58,579 nucleotides of DNA, taken from NCBI GenBank assembly GCA_035995165.1, contig DASYKU010000090.1, positions 1 to 58,579 on the forward strand, in the 5' to 3' direction. This document shows positions 1 through 8,830 of this stretch, one piece after another. The DNA is from Mycobacteriales bacterium (lineage in GTDB: Bacteria > Actinomycetota > Actinomycetes > Mycobacteriales > CADCTP01). Position 1 is the stretch's first letter; each line of letters starts with the position of its first letter. Made by a program: the position numbers and the translations under genes. Below the pieces are notes generated by a model. It was not told where the DNA came from. It was given only the letters and a program-made list of their open reading frames with translations, and made no database searches.

Positions 1-1752
1 GTCGCGGCCGTCCGGGACCGGGCGGCGGCGCTGCGGCTCGGGCTGGAGGTCCCGGGCGCGGACGCGGCCCGCCGGTCCCGGCACGAGCTGGTCCGCCAGG
101 TCGAGGACTACCTGCTGCCGCGGCTGGGCCGGCTCGACGCGCCGCTGCTGGCCGTGGTCGGCGGCTCCACCGGCGCGGGCAAGTCGACGCTGGTGAACAC
201 GCTGGTCGGGGCGCCGATCAGCCCGGCCGGTGTGCTGCGGCCGACGACCCGCTCGCCGGTGCTGCTGTGCGCGCCCGGGGACGAGCGCTGGTTCGCCGAC
301 GGGCGGGTGCTGCCGGGGCTGGCCCGCTCGTCCGGGCCGGCTGCGTCGGGGAACCGTTCGCTGCAACTGGTGCCGCACCCGGCCGTACCGTCCGGGCTGG
401 CGCTGCTGGACGCGCCCGACGTCGACTCGGTGGTGGCCGGGAACCGCGAGCTGGCCGCACAGCTGCTGGCCGCCGCCGACCTGTGGATCTTCGTCACCAC
501 CGCCGCGCGGTACGCCGACGCCGTGCCCTGGGAGCTGCTGCACACCGCTCAACGGCGCGGGACCGCGCTGGCCGTCGTCTGCAACCGGGTTCCCGGCGGC
601 GCGATGCGGGAGGTCATGGGCCACCTCGGGCAGATGCTGGCCGAGGGCGGGCTGAGCCGGGCGGCGCTGTTCGGGGTGCCGGAGGTGCCGCTGTCGGACG
701 GGTTCATCCCGCCGCCGGCCGTGGCTCCGCTGAAGGACTGGCTGCTCGTGCTGGCCGCCGACGCCACCGCCCGGGCCGAGGTCGTCCGGGCCACCCTGGA
801 CGGCGCGCTGCGCAGCATGTCCGAGCGGGTGCCGGCACTGGCCCGGGCCGCGGACGAGGCCGGCGCGGCCGCCGCGGCGCTGCTGGAGGACGCCGACGTG
901 CTCTACGCGGCCGCCATCCGGGACGTCGACGACGGCGTGCGGGGCGGGTCGGTGCTGCGCGGGGAGGTGCTGGCCCGCTGGCAGGAGTTCGTCGGGACCG
1001 GCGAGCTGCTGCGCGGGCTCCAGTCCCGGGTCGGGCGGCTCCGCGACCGCGTGACCTCCGCGGTCACCGGGCGTCCGATGGCCGACCAGGAAGTTGCCGA
1101 GGCGGTCGAGTCGAGCGTCGAGTCGCTGGTCCGGGCCGCGGCCGACCGGGCGGCCGAGCGGACCGCGGAGGCCTGGCGCGGCCGGCCCGGCGGGATCGCG
1201 CTGCTGGGCGCGTCCCGGGCGGTGCTGGGCCGGTCCTCGGAGGAGTTCAGCGAGGCGCTGCGCACCGAGGTGCGGGCCTGGCAGGGCGATGTCCTGGCCT
1301 TGGTGTCCTCGCAGGGAGCACAACGTCGTACAGCGGCTCGGCTCGCGTCCTTCGGCGTCAACGGCGCCGGGCTCACGGTCATGCTGCTGGTGTTCGCCCA
1401 GACCGGCGGGCTGACCGGCACCGAGGTCCTCGTCGCGGGCGGCACGTCGGCGCTGTCGCAGAAGCTGCTGGAGGCGGTCTTCGGCGACGGGGCCGTCCGG
1501 GCGCTGGCGACCCAGGCGCGGCTCGATCTGATGGACCGGGTGGAGAAGCTGCTCGACGGCGAGGCGTCGCGGTTCCGGGCGCTGGTGCTGGCGGGTGCGC
1601 CGGATGCGGGCGCGGCGGCCGGATTGCGGGCGGCGGCGTCGGATCTGGAGCAGGCTCGGCGGGCGACGGAGGCGGTCAGCCGGCCGGCGCCGCCTGCGGT
1701 AGAGCCGCCGGCGCCTCCGAAGACCTCCTGGTGGCGGCGTGCCTTCGGCTGA
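1..1752 (+). CDS. Dynamin-like GTPase, 5'-truncated by window edge
   Basis: The open frame runs from base 1 without a start, so the N-terminus lies outside the window; 583 residues are visible. A P-loop GGSTGAGKST sits at about residues 54-63, followed by a switch-like threonine pair (PTTRSP) and a DAPDVDS segment in the G3 position. CNRVP is a weak G4 match. The rest is mostly alpha-helical, with a hydrophobic stretch near residues 450-485 that could touch the membrane. It ends inside the next gene (14-nt overlap), so the two are probably translationally coupled. Tandem dynamin-like GTPases are known in actinobacteria; the Streptomyces DynA/DynB pair acts at the sporulation septum. Equating this pair with DynA/DynB is inference from layout and topology only. 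Confidence 0.75.
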   Translation, partial: VAAVRDRAAALRLGLEVPGADAARRSRHELVRQVEDYLLPRLGRLDAPLLAVVGGSTGAGKSTLVNTLVGAPISPAGVLRPTTRSPVLLCAPGDERWFADGRVLPGLARSSGPAASGNRSLQLVPHPAVPSGLALLDAPDVDSVVAGNRELAAQLLAAADLWIFVTTAARYADAVPWELLHTAQRRGTALAVVCNRVPGGAMREVMGHLGQMLAEGGLSRAALFGVPEVPLSDGFIPPPAVAPLKDWLLVLAADATARAEVVRATLDGALRSMSERVPALARAADEAGAAAAALLEDADVLYAAAIRDVDDGVRGGSVLRGEVLARWQEFVGTGELLRGLQSRVGRLRDRVTSAVTGRPMADQEVAEAVESSVESLVRAAADRAAERTAEAWRGRPGGIALLGASRAVLGRSSEEFSEALRTEVRAWQGDVLALVSSQGAQRRTAARLASFGVNGAGLTVMLLVFAQTGGLTGTEVLVAGGTSALSQKLLEAVFGDGAVRALATQARLDLMDRVEKLLDGEASRFRALVLAGAPDAGAAAGLRAAASDLEQARRATEAVSRPAPPAVEPPAPPKTSWWRRAFG

Positions 1753-3337
1753 CTCCGCGTTGGCGACCCGGCTGGAGGCGCTGGACGACGTGGTCGCGCT
1801 CGGCCGCGGCCGGCTCGACCGGGAGCTGGTCGACGAGGCGGCCCGGGTCGCGGGCAAGGCCGGCGCCCGGCTCCGGCTGGGCGCCGCGCACACCGTGGTC
1901 GCGCTGGCCGGGGCCACCGGCAGCGGCAAGTCCTCGCTCGTCAACGCGCTGGCCGGGGCCGAGGTCAGCCAGGTCGGGGTACGCCGGCCGACCACGTCCG
2001 CGGCGACCGCGGTGGTCTGGGGCGCGGAGCGGGCCGGGGAGCTGCTCGACTGGCTGCAGGTGCCGCGCCGGCACACCGCCGGCGAGCACTCGCCGTACGC
2101 GGGGGACGGGCTGGTGCTGCTCGACCTGCCCGACTTCGACTCGGTCCGGGTCGAGCACCGGCTGGAGGTGGACCGGCTGGTCGAGCTGGTCGACCTGCTC
2201 GTCTGGGTGCTGGACCCGCAGAAGTACGCCGACGCCGCGGTGCATGACCGCTACCTGCGTCCGCTGGCCGGGCACGGTGACGTGACCCTGGTCGTGCTGA
2301 ACCAGGCCGACCGGCTCGACCCGGCCGCCCGGGACGCCTGCCTCGCGGACCTGCGCCGGTTGCTGGCCGCGGACGGGCTGCCGGACGTGCCGGTGCTCGC
2401 GGTCTCCGCGGTCACCGGGCTGGGACTGCCCGAGCTGCAGAAGGAGCTGGCGGCGCGGTCGTCGGCCCGGCGGGCGTCCGTGCAGCGGCTGTCGGCGGAC
2501 CTCGGTCGTACGGCGGCGGCTCTGGCGCCGGTCTGCCCGGGCGGGCCGACCGCCGGGATCGCGAAGCAGGACCGGACCGCGCTGGTCGATGCGCTGACGG
2601 ACGCCGCGGGCGCGGACACGATCGCGACCGCGGTCGACCGCGCGCACCGGGCCCGGGCCGCGGCCGTGACGGGCTGGCCGTTCACCCGCTGGCTGCGGCG
2701 GCTGCGGCCGGACCCGCTGCGCCGGCTGCGGCTGCCCGAGGCGCCCTCGGAGGCGGTCCGGACCGGGCTGCCCGGGCCGTCGGCGGTGCAGCGGGCCCGG
2801 GTCGACACGGCGCTGCGGCGGCTCACCGACCAGGCCACGGCCGGGCTGCCGGACCCGTGGCCGGGGGTGATCCGGCGGGCGGCGACCGGCGCGACCGCGG
2901 AGCTGCCCGACCTGCTCGACCGTACGGTGGCCGGGACGGATCTCGGTGCCTCCCGGCGGCCGCGGTGGGAGCTGCCGGTCGGGTTCCTGCAGGCGGTGCT
3001 GGCGGTGGCCGCGGTGGCCGGGCTGGTCTGGTTGCTGGTGCTGCTCGCGCTGGACTGGCTGCGGTTCCCGGAGCCGCCGCTGCCGCACGTCGGGCGGGTG
3101 CCGGTGCCGACGCTGCTGCTCGTCGGCGGGGCGCTGGCCGGGCTGCTGCTGGCGCTGCTGGCGCGGCGACTGGCTGCGATCGGCGGCCGGCGCCGGGCCC
3201 GGGCGGCGCGGCGGCGGCTGCGGGGGCGGGTCGAGGAGGTCGCGCAGGCCCGGGTGCTGGCGCCCGTGGAAGAAGAACTGTCCGTCCACACGCGACTCTG
3301 CGCCGCCGTCGGACGTCTCGCCGCCACCCGCCGCTGA
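1739..3337 (+). CDS. Dynamin-like GTPase with two C-terminal membrane helices
   Basis: This 532-residue protein starts at a GTG inside the preceding GTPase gene. The G domain has a P-loop GATGSGKSS near residue 60, RPTT in the switch region, DLPDFDS as G3 and NQAD as G4, so all nucleotide-binding motifs are recognisable. After a helical middle region there are two adjacent membrane spans (roughly residues 415-440 and 455-480) and a basic, Arg-rich C-terminal helix. A G domain with a paired C-terminal anchor suits a bacterial dynamin-like protein that remodels or tethers membrane, probably with its operon partner. The partner has weaker G4 and membrane motifs, so the two are probably not functionally equal. 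Confidence 0.75.
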   Translation: MPSADSALATRLEALDDVVALGRGRLDRELVDEAARVAGKAGARLRLGAAHTVVALAGATGSGKSSLVNALAGAEVSQVGVRRPTTSAATAVVWGAERAGELLDWLQVPRRHTAGEHSPYAGDGLVLLDLPDFDSVRVEHRLEVDRLVELVDLLVWVLDPQKYADAAVHDRYLRPLAGHGDVTLVVLNQADRLDPAARDACLADLRRLLAADGLPDVPVLAVSAVTGLGLPELQKELAARSSARRASVQRLSADLGRTAAALAPVCPGGPTAGIAKQDRTALVDALTDAAGADTIATAVDRAHRARAAAVTGWPFTRWLRRLRPDPLRRLRLPEAPSEAVRTGLPGPSAVQRARVDTALRRLTDQATAGLPDPWPGVIRRAATGATAELPDLLDRTVAGTDLGASRRPRWELPVGFLQAVLAVAAVAGLVWLLVLLALDWLRFPEPPLPHVGRVPVPTLLLVGGALAGLLLALLARRLAAIGGRRRARAARRRLRGRVEEVAQARVLAPVEEELSVHTRLCAAVGRLAATRR

Positions 3338-3376
3338 GCTTCACCCCGCCCGATCGCTCCGCGGCCGGGTGGGGGA

Positions 3377-4291
3377 TCAGGGGCGGGGCGGGAGGGTGAC
3401 GCCGGTGAGCTTCTCGGCTTCGGTCCAGAGGCGGGTGGCGACGGCGGCGTCCCGTCCGGGGGCCGGGATCTTCGCCGGGCCGGTCGGGCCGACGAGGTTG
3501 AACCAGCCGGTCGGCCCGTAGTAGCCGCCGTTGACCGCACCCGGGTCGACGGCCGCGTAGAGCAGCGGCTCGGTGCCGGTCTCCACGCCCTGGGACGGGA
3601 CCAGCGGGATCCGGGTGAACAGCGGCTGCCGCTGCGACTCGCGGCCGAGCGAGGCGCCGGCGGTCTGCAGGTTGGTCCGGGTGTAGCCGGGGTGCGCGAT
3701 CGTGCTGCGCAGGTCCCAGCCCCGGTCGCCGGCGATCGTGGCCAGCCGGAGGCCGAGCATGAGGTCGGCCAGCTTGGACTGCGCGTACGACCCGACGGGG
3801 CGGTAGCGGCGGGTCTCCCACTGCAGGTCGGCGAAGTCGATCCGGCCGCGGGCGGCCAGGCCGCTGCTCATCGTCGCCACCCGGGCGCCCGGCGCCGCCA
3901 GCAGCAGCGGCAGCACGCGCACGGTCAGCGCGAACGCGCCGAGGTAGTTCGTGCCGAACTGCAGCTCGAAACCGTCCTTGGTGGTCATGCGGCTCGGCGG
4001 GGTCATCACGCCGGCGTTGTTGACCAGCAGGTCGATCGGCCGTTCCAGCCGCTCGGCGAACTCCTGGACCGAGGCGAGGTCGGCGAGGTCGAGCCGGCTT
4101 ACCTCGACCTTGGCGGCCGGGTGGGCGGCCAGGATCTCGGCCTTCGCGTCCTCGCCCTTGGCCGGAGTGCGGACCGCGAGCAGCACCTCCGCGCCGGCGC
4201 CGGCGAGCCGTTTCGCCGCCTCCTTGCCGGTGCCGCTGTTCGCGCCGGTGACGACGGCGAACCGCCCGGTCTGGTCGGGAACCTCGTACAT
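3377..4291 (-). CDS. Short-chain dehydrogenase/reductase, TetR-controlled
   Basis: This 304-residue NAD(P)-dependent SDR has the cofactor motif TGANSGTG near its N-terminus, the NNAGV motif, a catalytic serine in MSSGLA and a YxxxK pair in YAQSKLA. The sequence resembles the retinol-dehydrogenase/oxidoreductase branch; the substrate is unknown. The start at 4291 was chosen because an AGGAG ribosome site sits just upstream and the TGANSGTG fold begins at once after it; a much longer open frame upstream is not coding. The gene is divergent from a TetR regulator and its promoter region holds three copies of the presumed TetR operator. It is therefore probably repressed by that regulator and induced by its ligand. 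Confidence 0.85.
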   Translation of the reverse strand: MYEVPDQTGRFAVVTGANSGTGKEAAKRLAGAGAEVLLAVRTPAKGEDAKAEILAAHPAAKVEVSRLDLADLASVQEFAERLERPIDLLVNNAGVMTPPSRMTTKDGFELQFGTNYLGAFALTVRVLPLLLAAPGARVATMSSGLAARGRIDFADLQWETRRYRPVGSYAQSKLADLMLGLRLATIAGDRGWDLRSTIAHPGYTRTNLQTAGASLGRESQRQPLFTRIPLVPSQGVETGTEPLLYAAVDPGAVNGGYYGPTGWFNLVGPTGPAKIPAPGRDAAVATRLWTEAEKLTGVTLPPRP

Positions 4292-4311
4292 GACCTGCTC
4301 CTCGTGTCGAT

Positions 4312-4381
4312 CAGACCGACGGTCTGTTGCCTGGTCAACGCTAGCAGACCATCGGTCTGTACGTAAAGGACCATCGGTCTG
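4312..4381. promoter_or_regulatory. Three operator copies in the SDR/tetR divergent promoter
   Basis: Three 15-bp inverted repeats of the form CAGACC-N3-GGTCTG lie at 4312-4326, 4345-4359 and 4367-4381. The first two are perfect; the third has a degenerate left half (AGGACC). Centres are 33 and 22 bp apart, close to three and two helical turns, so repressor dimers would sit on one face of the DNA. The third site ends only 12 nt before the tetR start codon, which suggests autoregulation. Confidence 0.8.
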
Positions 4382-4393
4382 TAAGATCGGCTC

Positions 4394-5056
4394 GTGGTGA
4401 CCTTCCAGCGCGCCCGCAGCGAGGAGCAGCGGGAGATCCGCCGACGCGCGATCCTCGACGCCGCCGTGGCGATGCTGGGCGAGATGCCGGTCGCCGAGAT
4501 CACGCTCAACGAGCTGAGCCGCCGGGCCGGGCTGGCGAAGTCCAACGTGCTGCGGTATTTCGACTCGCGCGAGGCCGTGCTGCTCGATGTGCTGGAGCGG
4601 GCCTGCCGGGACTGGCTGGAGGCGTTGAGGCCCTCCCTGGCCATCATCCGCGGGACGGTGGTCGCGCGGCGGGAGGCGCTGGCGGTCGTGCTGGCCTCGT
4701 CGCTGGCCGCCCGGCCGGTGCTCTGCGACCTGCTCGGCGCGCAGGCCGCGGTGCTGGAGCGCAACGTGTCGCCGGAGGTGGCGGCGCACTTCAAGCGGTG
4801 CCTGCTGGAGCTCGGCGGGTTGTTCGCGAGCGAGATCGTGGGCGTGCTCCCGGAGCTGGGGGCGGAGAAGACCGAGCGGTTCGTGGCGGCGTCGATGATC
4901 TTCACCGGTGCGGCCTGGTCGTTCTGCCAGCCGTCGGCGGCGATGCTGGCTGCGTACGAGGCGCACCCCGAGCTCGCCGCCCTGCGGATGGATGTCGAGA
5001 CCACCCTTCGTGACGTCTTCGCCACCCTCCTCGCCGGCCTCCACGCCCGCCCGTAG
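4394..5056 (+). CDS. TetR-family transcriptional regulator
   Basis: This 220-residue protein has an N-terminal TetR helix-turn-helix (about residues 15-62). The recognition helix includes the typical [20 protein letters not shown] pattern. The C-terminal ligand domain is alpha-helical and resembles the TetR_C domains of small-molecule-sensing repressors. The GTG at 4394 (or the next codon, also GTG) lies just 12 nt after an operator and has no clear ribosome site, so the mRNA is probably leaderless. The gene is divergent from the SDR gene, which is the obvious target. The ligand cannot be told from sequence. Confidence 0.85.
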   Translation: MVTFQRARSEEQREIRRRAILDAAVAMLGEMPVAEITLNELSRRAGLAKSNVLRYFDSREAVLLDVLERACRDWLEALRPSLAIIRGTVVARREALAVVLASSLAARPVLCDLLGAQAAVLERNVSPEVAAHFKRCLLELGGLFASEIVGVLPELGAEKTERFVAASMIFTGAAWSFCQPSAAMLAAYEAHPELAALRMDVETTLRDVFATLLAGLHARP

Positions 5057-5165
5057 ACCTGCCCGCGCGTCGGGGACGCGGCCGGGAGTGGAGGGCCGGG
5101 TCGGGCCGCGTGGGGCCGGGCCGGTCGTAGGCCGGGAGGCATACGAGGTCTGGTCGGCGGGCTGA

Positions 5166-5194
5166 TGTCCCGGGAGGGGCGCCGCTCCTAGCGT
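5166..5194 (+). promoter_or_regulatory. Candidate promoter of the ABC/two-component operon
   Basis: A TAGCGT -10-like hexamer at 5189-5194 ends 7 nt before the GTG start of the ABC ATPase gene, and a weak -35 (TGTCCC, 5166-5171) is 17 bp upstream. The spacing implies a leaderless mRNA, common in actinobacteria. The match is weak and unverified. Confidence 0.35.
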
Positions 5195-5201
5195 CGGTCG
5201 C

Positions 5202-5933
5202 GTGATCGAGATCGAGAACCTCACCAAGCGGTACGGCGGGACGCTCGCCGTCGACGGCATCGACTTCACCGTGCCGGCCGGCGTCGTCACCGGCTTCCTC
5301 GGCCCGAACGGAGCCGGCAAGTCCACGACCATGCGGGTGATCGCCGGCCTGGACGCCCCTACCCGCGGCCGGGTGCGGGTCTCCGGCGTCGACTACCGGC
5401 GCAGCCCGGCCCCGATGGCCGAGCTCGGCCTGCTGCTGGAGGCGCGCAGCGTGCACCCCGGCCGGTCCGCCCGCAACCACCTGCTCGCGCTGGCCCGGAC
5501 CAACGGCATCGGCCCGCGCCGGGTCGACGAGGTGCTCGGCCTGGTCGGGCTGGCCGACGTGGCCGGCCGGCGGGTCGGCGGCTTCTCCCTGGGCATGGGC
5601 CAGCGGCTCGGGGTCGCGGCCGCGCTGCTCGGCGACCCGCGGGTCGTCGTACTCGACGAGCCCGTCAACGGGCTCGACCCCGAGGGCGTCCGCTGGATCC
5701 GATCGTTGCTGCGGGGACTCGCGGACGAGGGCCGCACGGTGTTCGTGTCGTCCCACCTGATGACCGAGATGGCGCTGACCGCGACCCGGGTGATCGTGAT
5801 CGGCCGGGGCCGGCTGCTGGCCGACACGACCGTGGTCGGCCTGACGACCCGTGCGGACGGGAGCACCGTGAGCCTGGAGGACGCCTTCCTGGAGCTGACC
5901 GCGGACTTCGTCGACCACCGGGCCGCGCGATGA
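5202..5933 (+). CDS. ABC transporter ATP-binding protein
   Basis: This 243-residue ABC ATPase of the drug/lantibiotic-export type has Walker [10 protein letters not shown] at residues 34-42, a signature-like FSLGMGQR, Walker B VVVLDEP and an H-loop in SSHLMTE. It overlaps the next gene, a six-helix permease, by 4 nt, so the two form one exporter. A histidine kinase and response regulator follow in the same run of overlapping genes, the usual arrangement for an exporter controlled by its own two-component system. The substrate is unknown; antibiotics or membrane-active peptides are typical for this class. Confidence 0.9.
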   Translation: MIEIENLTKRYGGTLAVDGIDFTVPAGVVTGFLGPNGAGKSTTMRVIAGLDAPTRGRVRVSGVDYRRSPAPMAELGLLLEARSVHPGRSARNHLLALARTNGIGPRRVDEVLGLVGLADVAGRRVGGFSLGMGQRLGVAAALLGDPRVVVLDEPVNGLDPEGVRWIRSLLRGLADEGRTVFVSSHLMTEMALTATRVIVIGRGRLLADTTVVGLTTRADGSTVSLEDAFLELTADFVDHRAAR

Positions 5934-6706
5934 GCGGGGTCACGCAGCTCGGCGTGCTGCGCTCGGAGTGGACCAAGGTGCGGTCGCTGCGCTCGACGGT
6001 CTGGACGTTGCTGTCCGCGCTGGCGTTGATGGTCGGCATCGGCGGCCTGCTGGCCCAGGTGAGCACCGACCAGTACGCGACGATCGCCGACGCCCGCCGG
6101 CACGGCTTCGAGCCGATCTCGGTCAGCCTGAACGGGACCAGCTTCGCGCAGCTCGCGATCGGCGTGCTGGGTGTGCTGATGATCAGCGGCGAGTACGGCA
6201 CCGGGATGATCCGGGCCACGCTCACCGTGGTGCCCCGGCGGCTGCCGGTGCTGTGGGCGAAGCTGGCCGTCTTCGCCGCGGTCGTGTTCGTGGTGGCGCT
6301 GGCCGGCAGCGTGGTCTCGTTCTTCGCCGGGCAGCGGTTGCTGGGCGGGCTCGGGGTCGGCATCGGCGCGCCGGGAGCGGTCCGGTCGATCGTCGGAGCC
6401 GCGCTCTACCTGACCGTCGCCGGCCTGATCGGGGTCGCGCTGGGCGCACTGCTGCGCAACACCGCGGCCGGGATCTCGACGTTCGTGTCGGTGTTCTACA
6501 TCATCCCGCCGCTGTTCTCCGTGCTGCCGGCCTCGGTCGACCAGCACGTCTCGCCGTACCTGCCCTCGAACGCGGGGGAGGCGCTCTATCGGGACTTCCA
6601 GGGGCTGGACTGGTTGTCGCCCTGGGCCGGGTTCGCGGTGCTCTGCGCGTACGCGGTCGCGCTGGTCGGAGTCGCGTCATGGCGTCTTCTCAGGTTCGAC
6701 GCTTGA
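5930..6706 (+). CDS. ABC transporter permease (ABC-2 type)
   Basis: This 258-residue integral membrane protein has about six hydrophobic spans. It is the membrane half of the exporter whose ATPase precedes it; ATGA at 5930 joins the stop and start. An N-terminal cytoplasmic stretch (LRSEWTKVRSLRSTVW) is typical of ABC-2 permeases that pair with short drug-type ATPases. Its end overlaps the start of the kinase gene. No signal peptide or large extracellular domain is seen. Confidence 0.85.
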   Translation: MSGVTQLGVLRSEWTKVRSLRSTVWTLLSALALMVGIGGLLAQVSTDQYATIADARRHGFEPISVSLNGTSFAQLAIGVLGVLMISGEYGTGMIRATLTVVPRRLPVLWAKLAVFAAVVFVVALAGSVVSFFAGQRLLGGLGVGIGAPGAVRSIVGAALYLTVAGLIGVALGALLRNTAAGISTFVSVFYIIPPLFSVLPASVDQHVSPYLPSNAGEALYRDFQGLDWLSPWAGFAVLCAYAVALVGVASWRLLRFDA

Positions 6707-8037
6707 GAATGCGGCGCATGCGACGTGTCCTCGACTGGGTGCTGGCCGTGGGGTCGGCGGCGTCGGTCCTGCCGAACCTGAGCGGGAACCTGCGGCCGTT
6801 CCCGGTCGTCGTGCTCGCGGTCGCGCCGCTGGTGGTCCGGCGGCGGTGGCCGGTGGCGACCGGGGCGTGGTTGCTGGTCGTCTCGGCCGGGATCGCGCTC
6901 TGGGTGCCGGTGGCGGTGCCCGGGGCCGGGCTGCTGGTCGCGCTCTACACGATCGCGGCGCAGCGGCCGCGGTGGGTCGCGCTCGCCGCGGCCGGGGCCG
7001 TCGAGGCTGGTGCGGTCGCGATGGCGGTACGGCTGCCAGGCCCCTGGATCGGCGGCGCCGCCTTCCTGACCGCGCTCATGCTCGCGGCCCTCGGGCTCGG
7101 CCTCGCCGCCGCCGGCCACCGCGCCGCGATGCTCTCCCTCCGAGCCCACGCCGCCGCCCTCGGACGCGAACGGGACGCGGCGGCGGCGCTCGCGGCCGCG
7201 GCCGAACGGGAGCGGGATTCGGTGGGGGCGCTGGCGACGGCGGCCGAGCGGGGGCGGATCGCGCGGGAGATGCACGACATCGTCGCGCACCACCTCACCG
7301 TGATGGTCGCCCTCAGCGATGGTGCGGCCGCGACGGCCGGCGCTTCCGCTGCGGCCGAGGCCATGCGTTCGGTCTCGGCGACGGGGCGGCGGGCGTTGGG
7401 GGAGACCCGGCGGGTGGTCGGCGCCGACCCGACGCTGTATCCGGCACCGGTCCTGGCCGATCTGGACACGCTCGTCACCGAGGTCGGAGCGGCCGGACTG
7501 GCCACGACGCTCGTCATGACCGGTCCGGTGGCGGCGCTCCCGGACGGCGTGCAGCTGGCCGCCTATCGGATCGTCCAGGAGGCCCTCACCAATGCCCTCA
7601 AGCACACCGGCCCCGGCACTCGCGCCGAGATCCTCCTCGACACGCACTCCACCCACCTGACCGTCACCGTCACGAACTCGGCCCCGATCGGCCGGACCGG
7701 CCTGACCGGCCTGACCGGCCGGCTCGGCTCGGCCGGCCTGACCGGCCCGGCCCACTCGACCCGCCCACCTGGGCCGACCGGCCCGACCGGCCCGGTCGAG
7801 AAGCCCGTTCTGGTCCGGGTCGGTGGGCCCGGGGGCGCGTCGGCCGAGGTTGTCGGCGGAGCTGGTCCGGCCCTGCCGATTCGTTCCGGGTCCTCAGGCG
7901 GGGCCGGGATGGTGGGTGTCGGGAACGGGTTGGCGGGGATGCGGGAGCGGGGGCGGGCGTACGGTGGTGAGTTTCGGGCGGGGCCGCGGGCCGAGGGTGG
8001 CTGGCAGGTCGTGGCACGGCTGCGGGTGGAGCCGTGA
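6679..8037 (+). CDS. NarL-type sensor histidine kinase with collagen-like insert
   Basis: This 452-residue kinase has four or five N-terminal membrane helices, then a HisKA_3 dimerisation helix with the phospho-acceptor His at about residue 199 (EMHDIVAHH). The N-box is in [11 protein letters not shown]. The G-box ([13 protein letters not shown]) is separated from it by an unusual 70-residue low-complexity segment (about residues 336-409) rich in Gly-x-Thr/Pro triplets such as [10 protein letters not shown] and GPTGPTGP. In ordinary members the corresponding stretch is much shorter. The start at 6679 has a GGAG 7 nt upstream and overlaps the permease; 6709 and 6718 are alternatives. The kinase should phosphorylate the response regulator encoded next, with which it overlaps by 4 nt. 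Confidence 0.85.
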   Translation: MASSQVRRLRMRRMRRVLDWVLAVGSAASVLPNLSGNLRPFPVVVLAVAPLVVRRRWPVATGAWLLVVSAGIALWVPVAVPGAGLLVALYTIAAQRPRWVALAAAGAVEAGAVAMAVRLPGPWIGGAAFLTALMLAALGLGLAAAGHRAAMLSLRAHAAALGRERDAAAALAAAAERERDSVGALATAAERGRIAREMHDIVAHHLTVMVALSDGAAATAGASAAAEAMRSVSATGRRALGETRRVVGADPTLYPAPVLADLDTLVTEVGAAGLATTLVMTGPVAALPDGVQLAAYRIVQEALTNALKHTGPGTRAEILLDTHSTHLTVTVTNSAPIGRTGLTGLTGRLGSAGLTGPAHSTRPPGPTGPTGPVEKPVLVRVGGPGGASAEVVGGAGPALPIRSGSSGGAGMVGVGNGLAGMRERGRAYGGEFRAGPRAEGGWQVVARLRVEP

Positions 8038-8714
8038 CCCGGGTGCTGCTGGCTGACGACCAGGCCCTGCTGCGGACCGGGTTCCGGCTGATCCTCTCGG
8101 CCGAGGACGGGATCGAGGTGGTAGGCGAGGTGGCCGACGGAGCGGCCGCGGTCTCGGCGGCGGCGGCGCTGCGCCCGGACGTGGTGCTGATGGACGTCCG
8201 GATGCCCCAGGTCGACGGGATCGCCGCCACGGCCGCGATCGTCACCGCCCGGCCGGAGACGCGGGTCCTCATCCTCACCACCTTCGACCTGGACGAGTAC
8301 GTCGTGGCCGGGCTGCGCGCCGGGGCCAGCGGGTTCTTGCTCAAGGACGCTCCGACCGGGGCGCTTCCGGCCGCGATCCGTACGGTCGCCGCGGGCGACG
8401 CCGTTCTCGCCCCGTCGGCGACCCGCCGTCTGCTGGACCGGTTCGCGGCGCTGGAGACGCCGTCGCCGGGGCCGGTGCTGGCCGGGTTGACCGGCCGCGA
8501 GCGCGAGGTCTTCGACCTGCTCGCGGCGGGCCGGTCCAACCGCGAGATCGCCCGATCCCTCTACCTCTCCGAGGGCACGGTCAAGATCCATGTCGGGCGC
8601 ATCCTGGCCAAGCTCGGCCTCCGCGACCGCATCCAGGCCGTCATCCTCGCCTACGAGACCGGCCTGATCCGACCGGGCGCCGCTCCCGGCCCAGCCACCC
8701 GATCATCGACCTGA
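8034..8714 (+). CDS. LuxR/NarL-family response regulator
   Basis: This 226-residue regulator has an N-terminal receiver domain with the acidic pair DD at residues 8-9, phospho-acceptor Asp54 (VLMDVRMP) and a conserved KD near residue 103. A C-terminal LuxR helix-turn-helix follows ([15 protein letters not shown] to about residue 210). GTG overlaps the kinase stop by 4 nt. It is the DNA-binding partner of the preceding kinase and most likely controls the ABC exporter genes upstream. No repeat that could be its binding site was recognised. Confidence 0.92.
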   Translation: MTRVLLADDQALLRTGFRLILSAEDGIEVVGEVADGAAAVSAAAALRPDVVLMDVRMPQVDGIAATAAIVTARPETRVLILTTFDLDEYVVAGLRAGASGFLLKDAPTGALPAAIRTVAAGDAVLAPSATRRLLDRFAALETPSPGPVLAGLTGREREVFDLLAAGRSNREIARSLYLSEGTVKIHVGRILAKLGLRDRIQAVILAYETGLIRPGAAPGPATRSST

Positions 8715-8723
8715 GTCCGGACG

Positions 8724-8796
8724 CCGCGCGGACGCCCGTCGGCCCCGCACCGCGCGGACGCCCGTCGGCCCCGCGCCGCGCCCGTCGGCCCGCGCC
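8724..8796. repeat. 26-bp direct repeat, about 2.7 copies, between convergent genes
   Basis: Units starting at 8724 and 8750 share CCGCGCGGACGCCCGTCGG followed by CCCCGC, with a third partial copy from 8776. The array fills the gap between the response regulator and the radical SAM gene, which converge. It may be slippage-generated filler or part of a bidirectional terminator; no T-tract is present. Confidence 0.6.
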
Positions 8797-8830
8797 GTAG
8801 GCCCGCGCTCGTCGCCCAGGCCGTACCGGC

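Noticed and set aside
267-2285. Long overlapping frames inside the GTPase genes and similar Arg/Ala/Gly/Pro-rich frames throughout
   Set aside because: They are shadows caused by high GC, with no domain content and amino-acid composition typical of non-coding frames.
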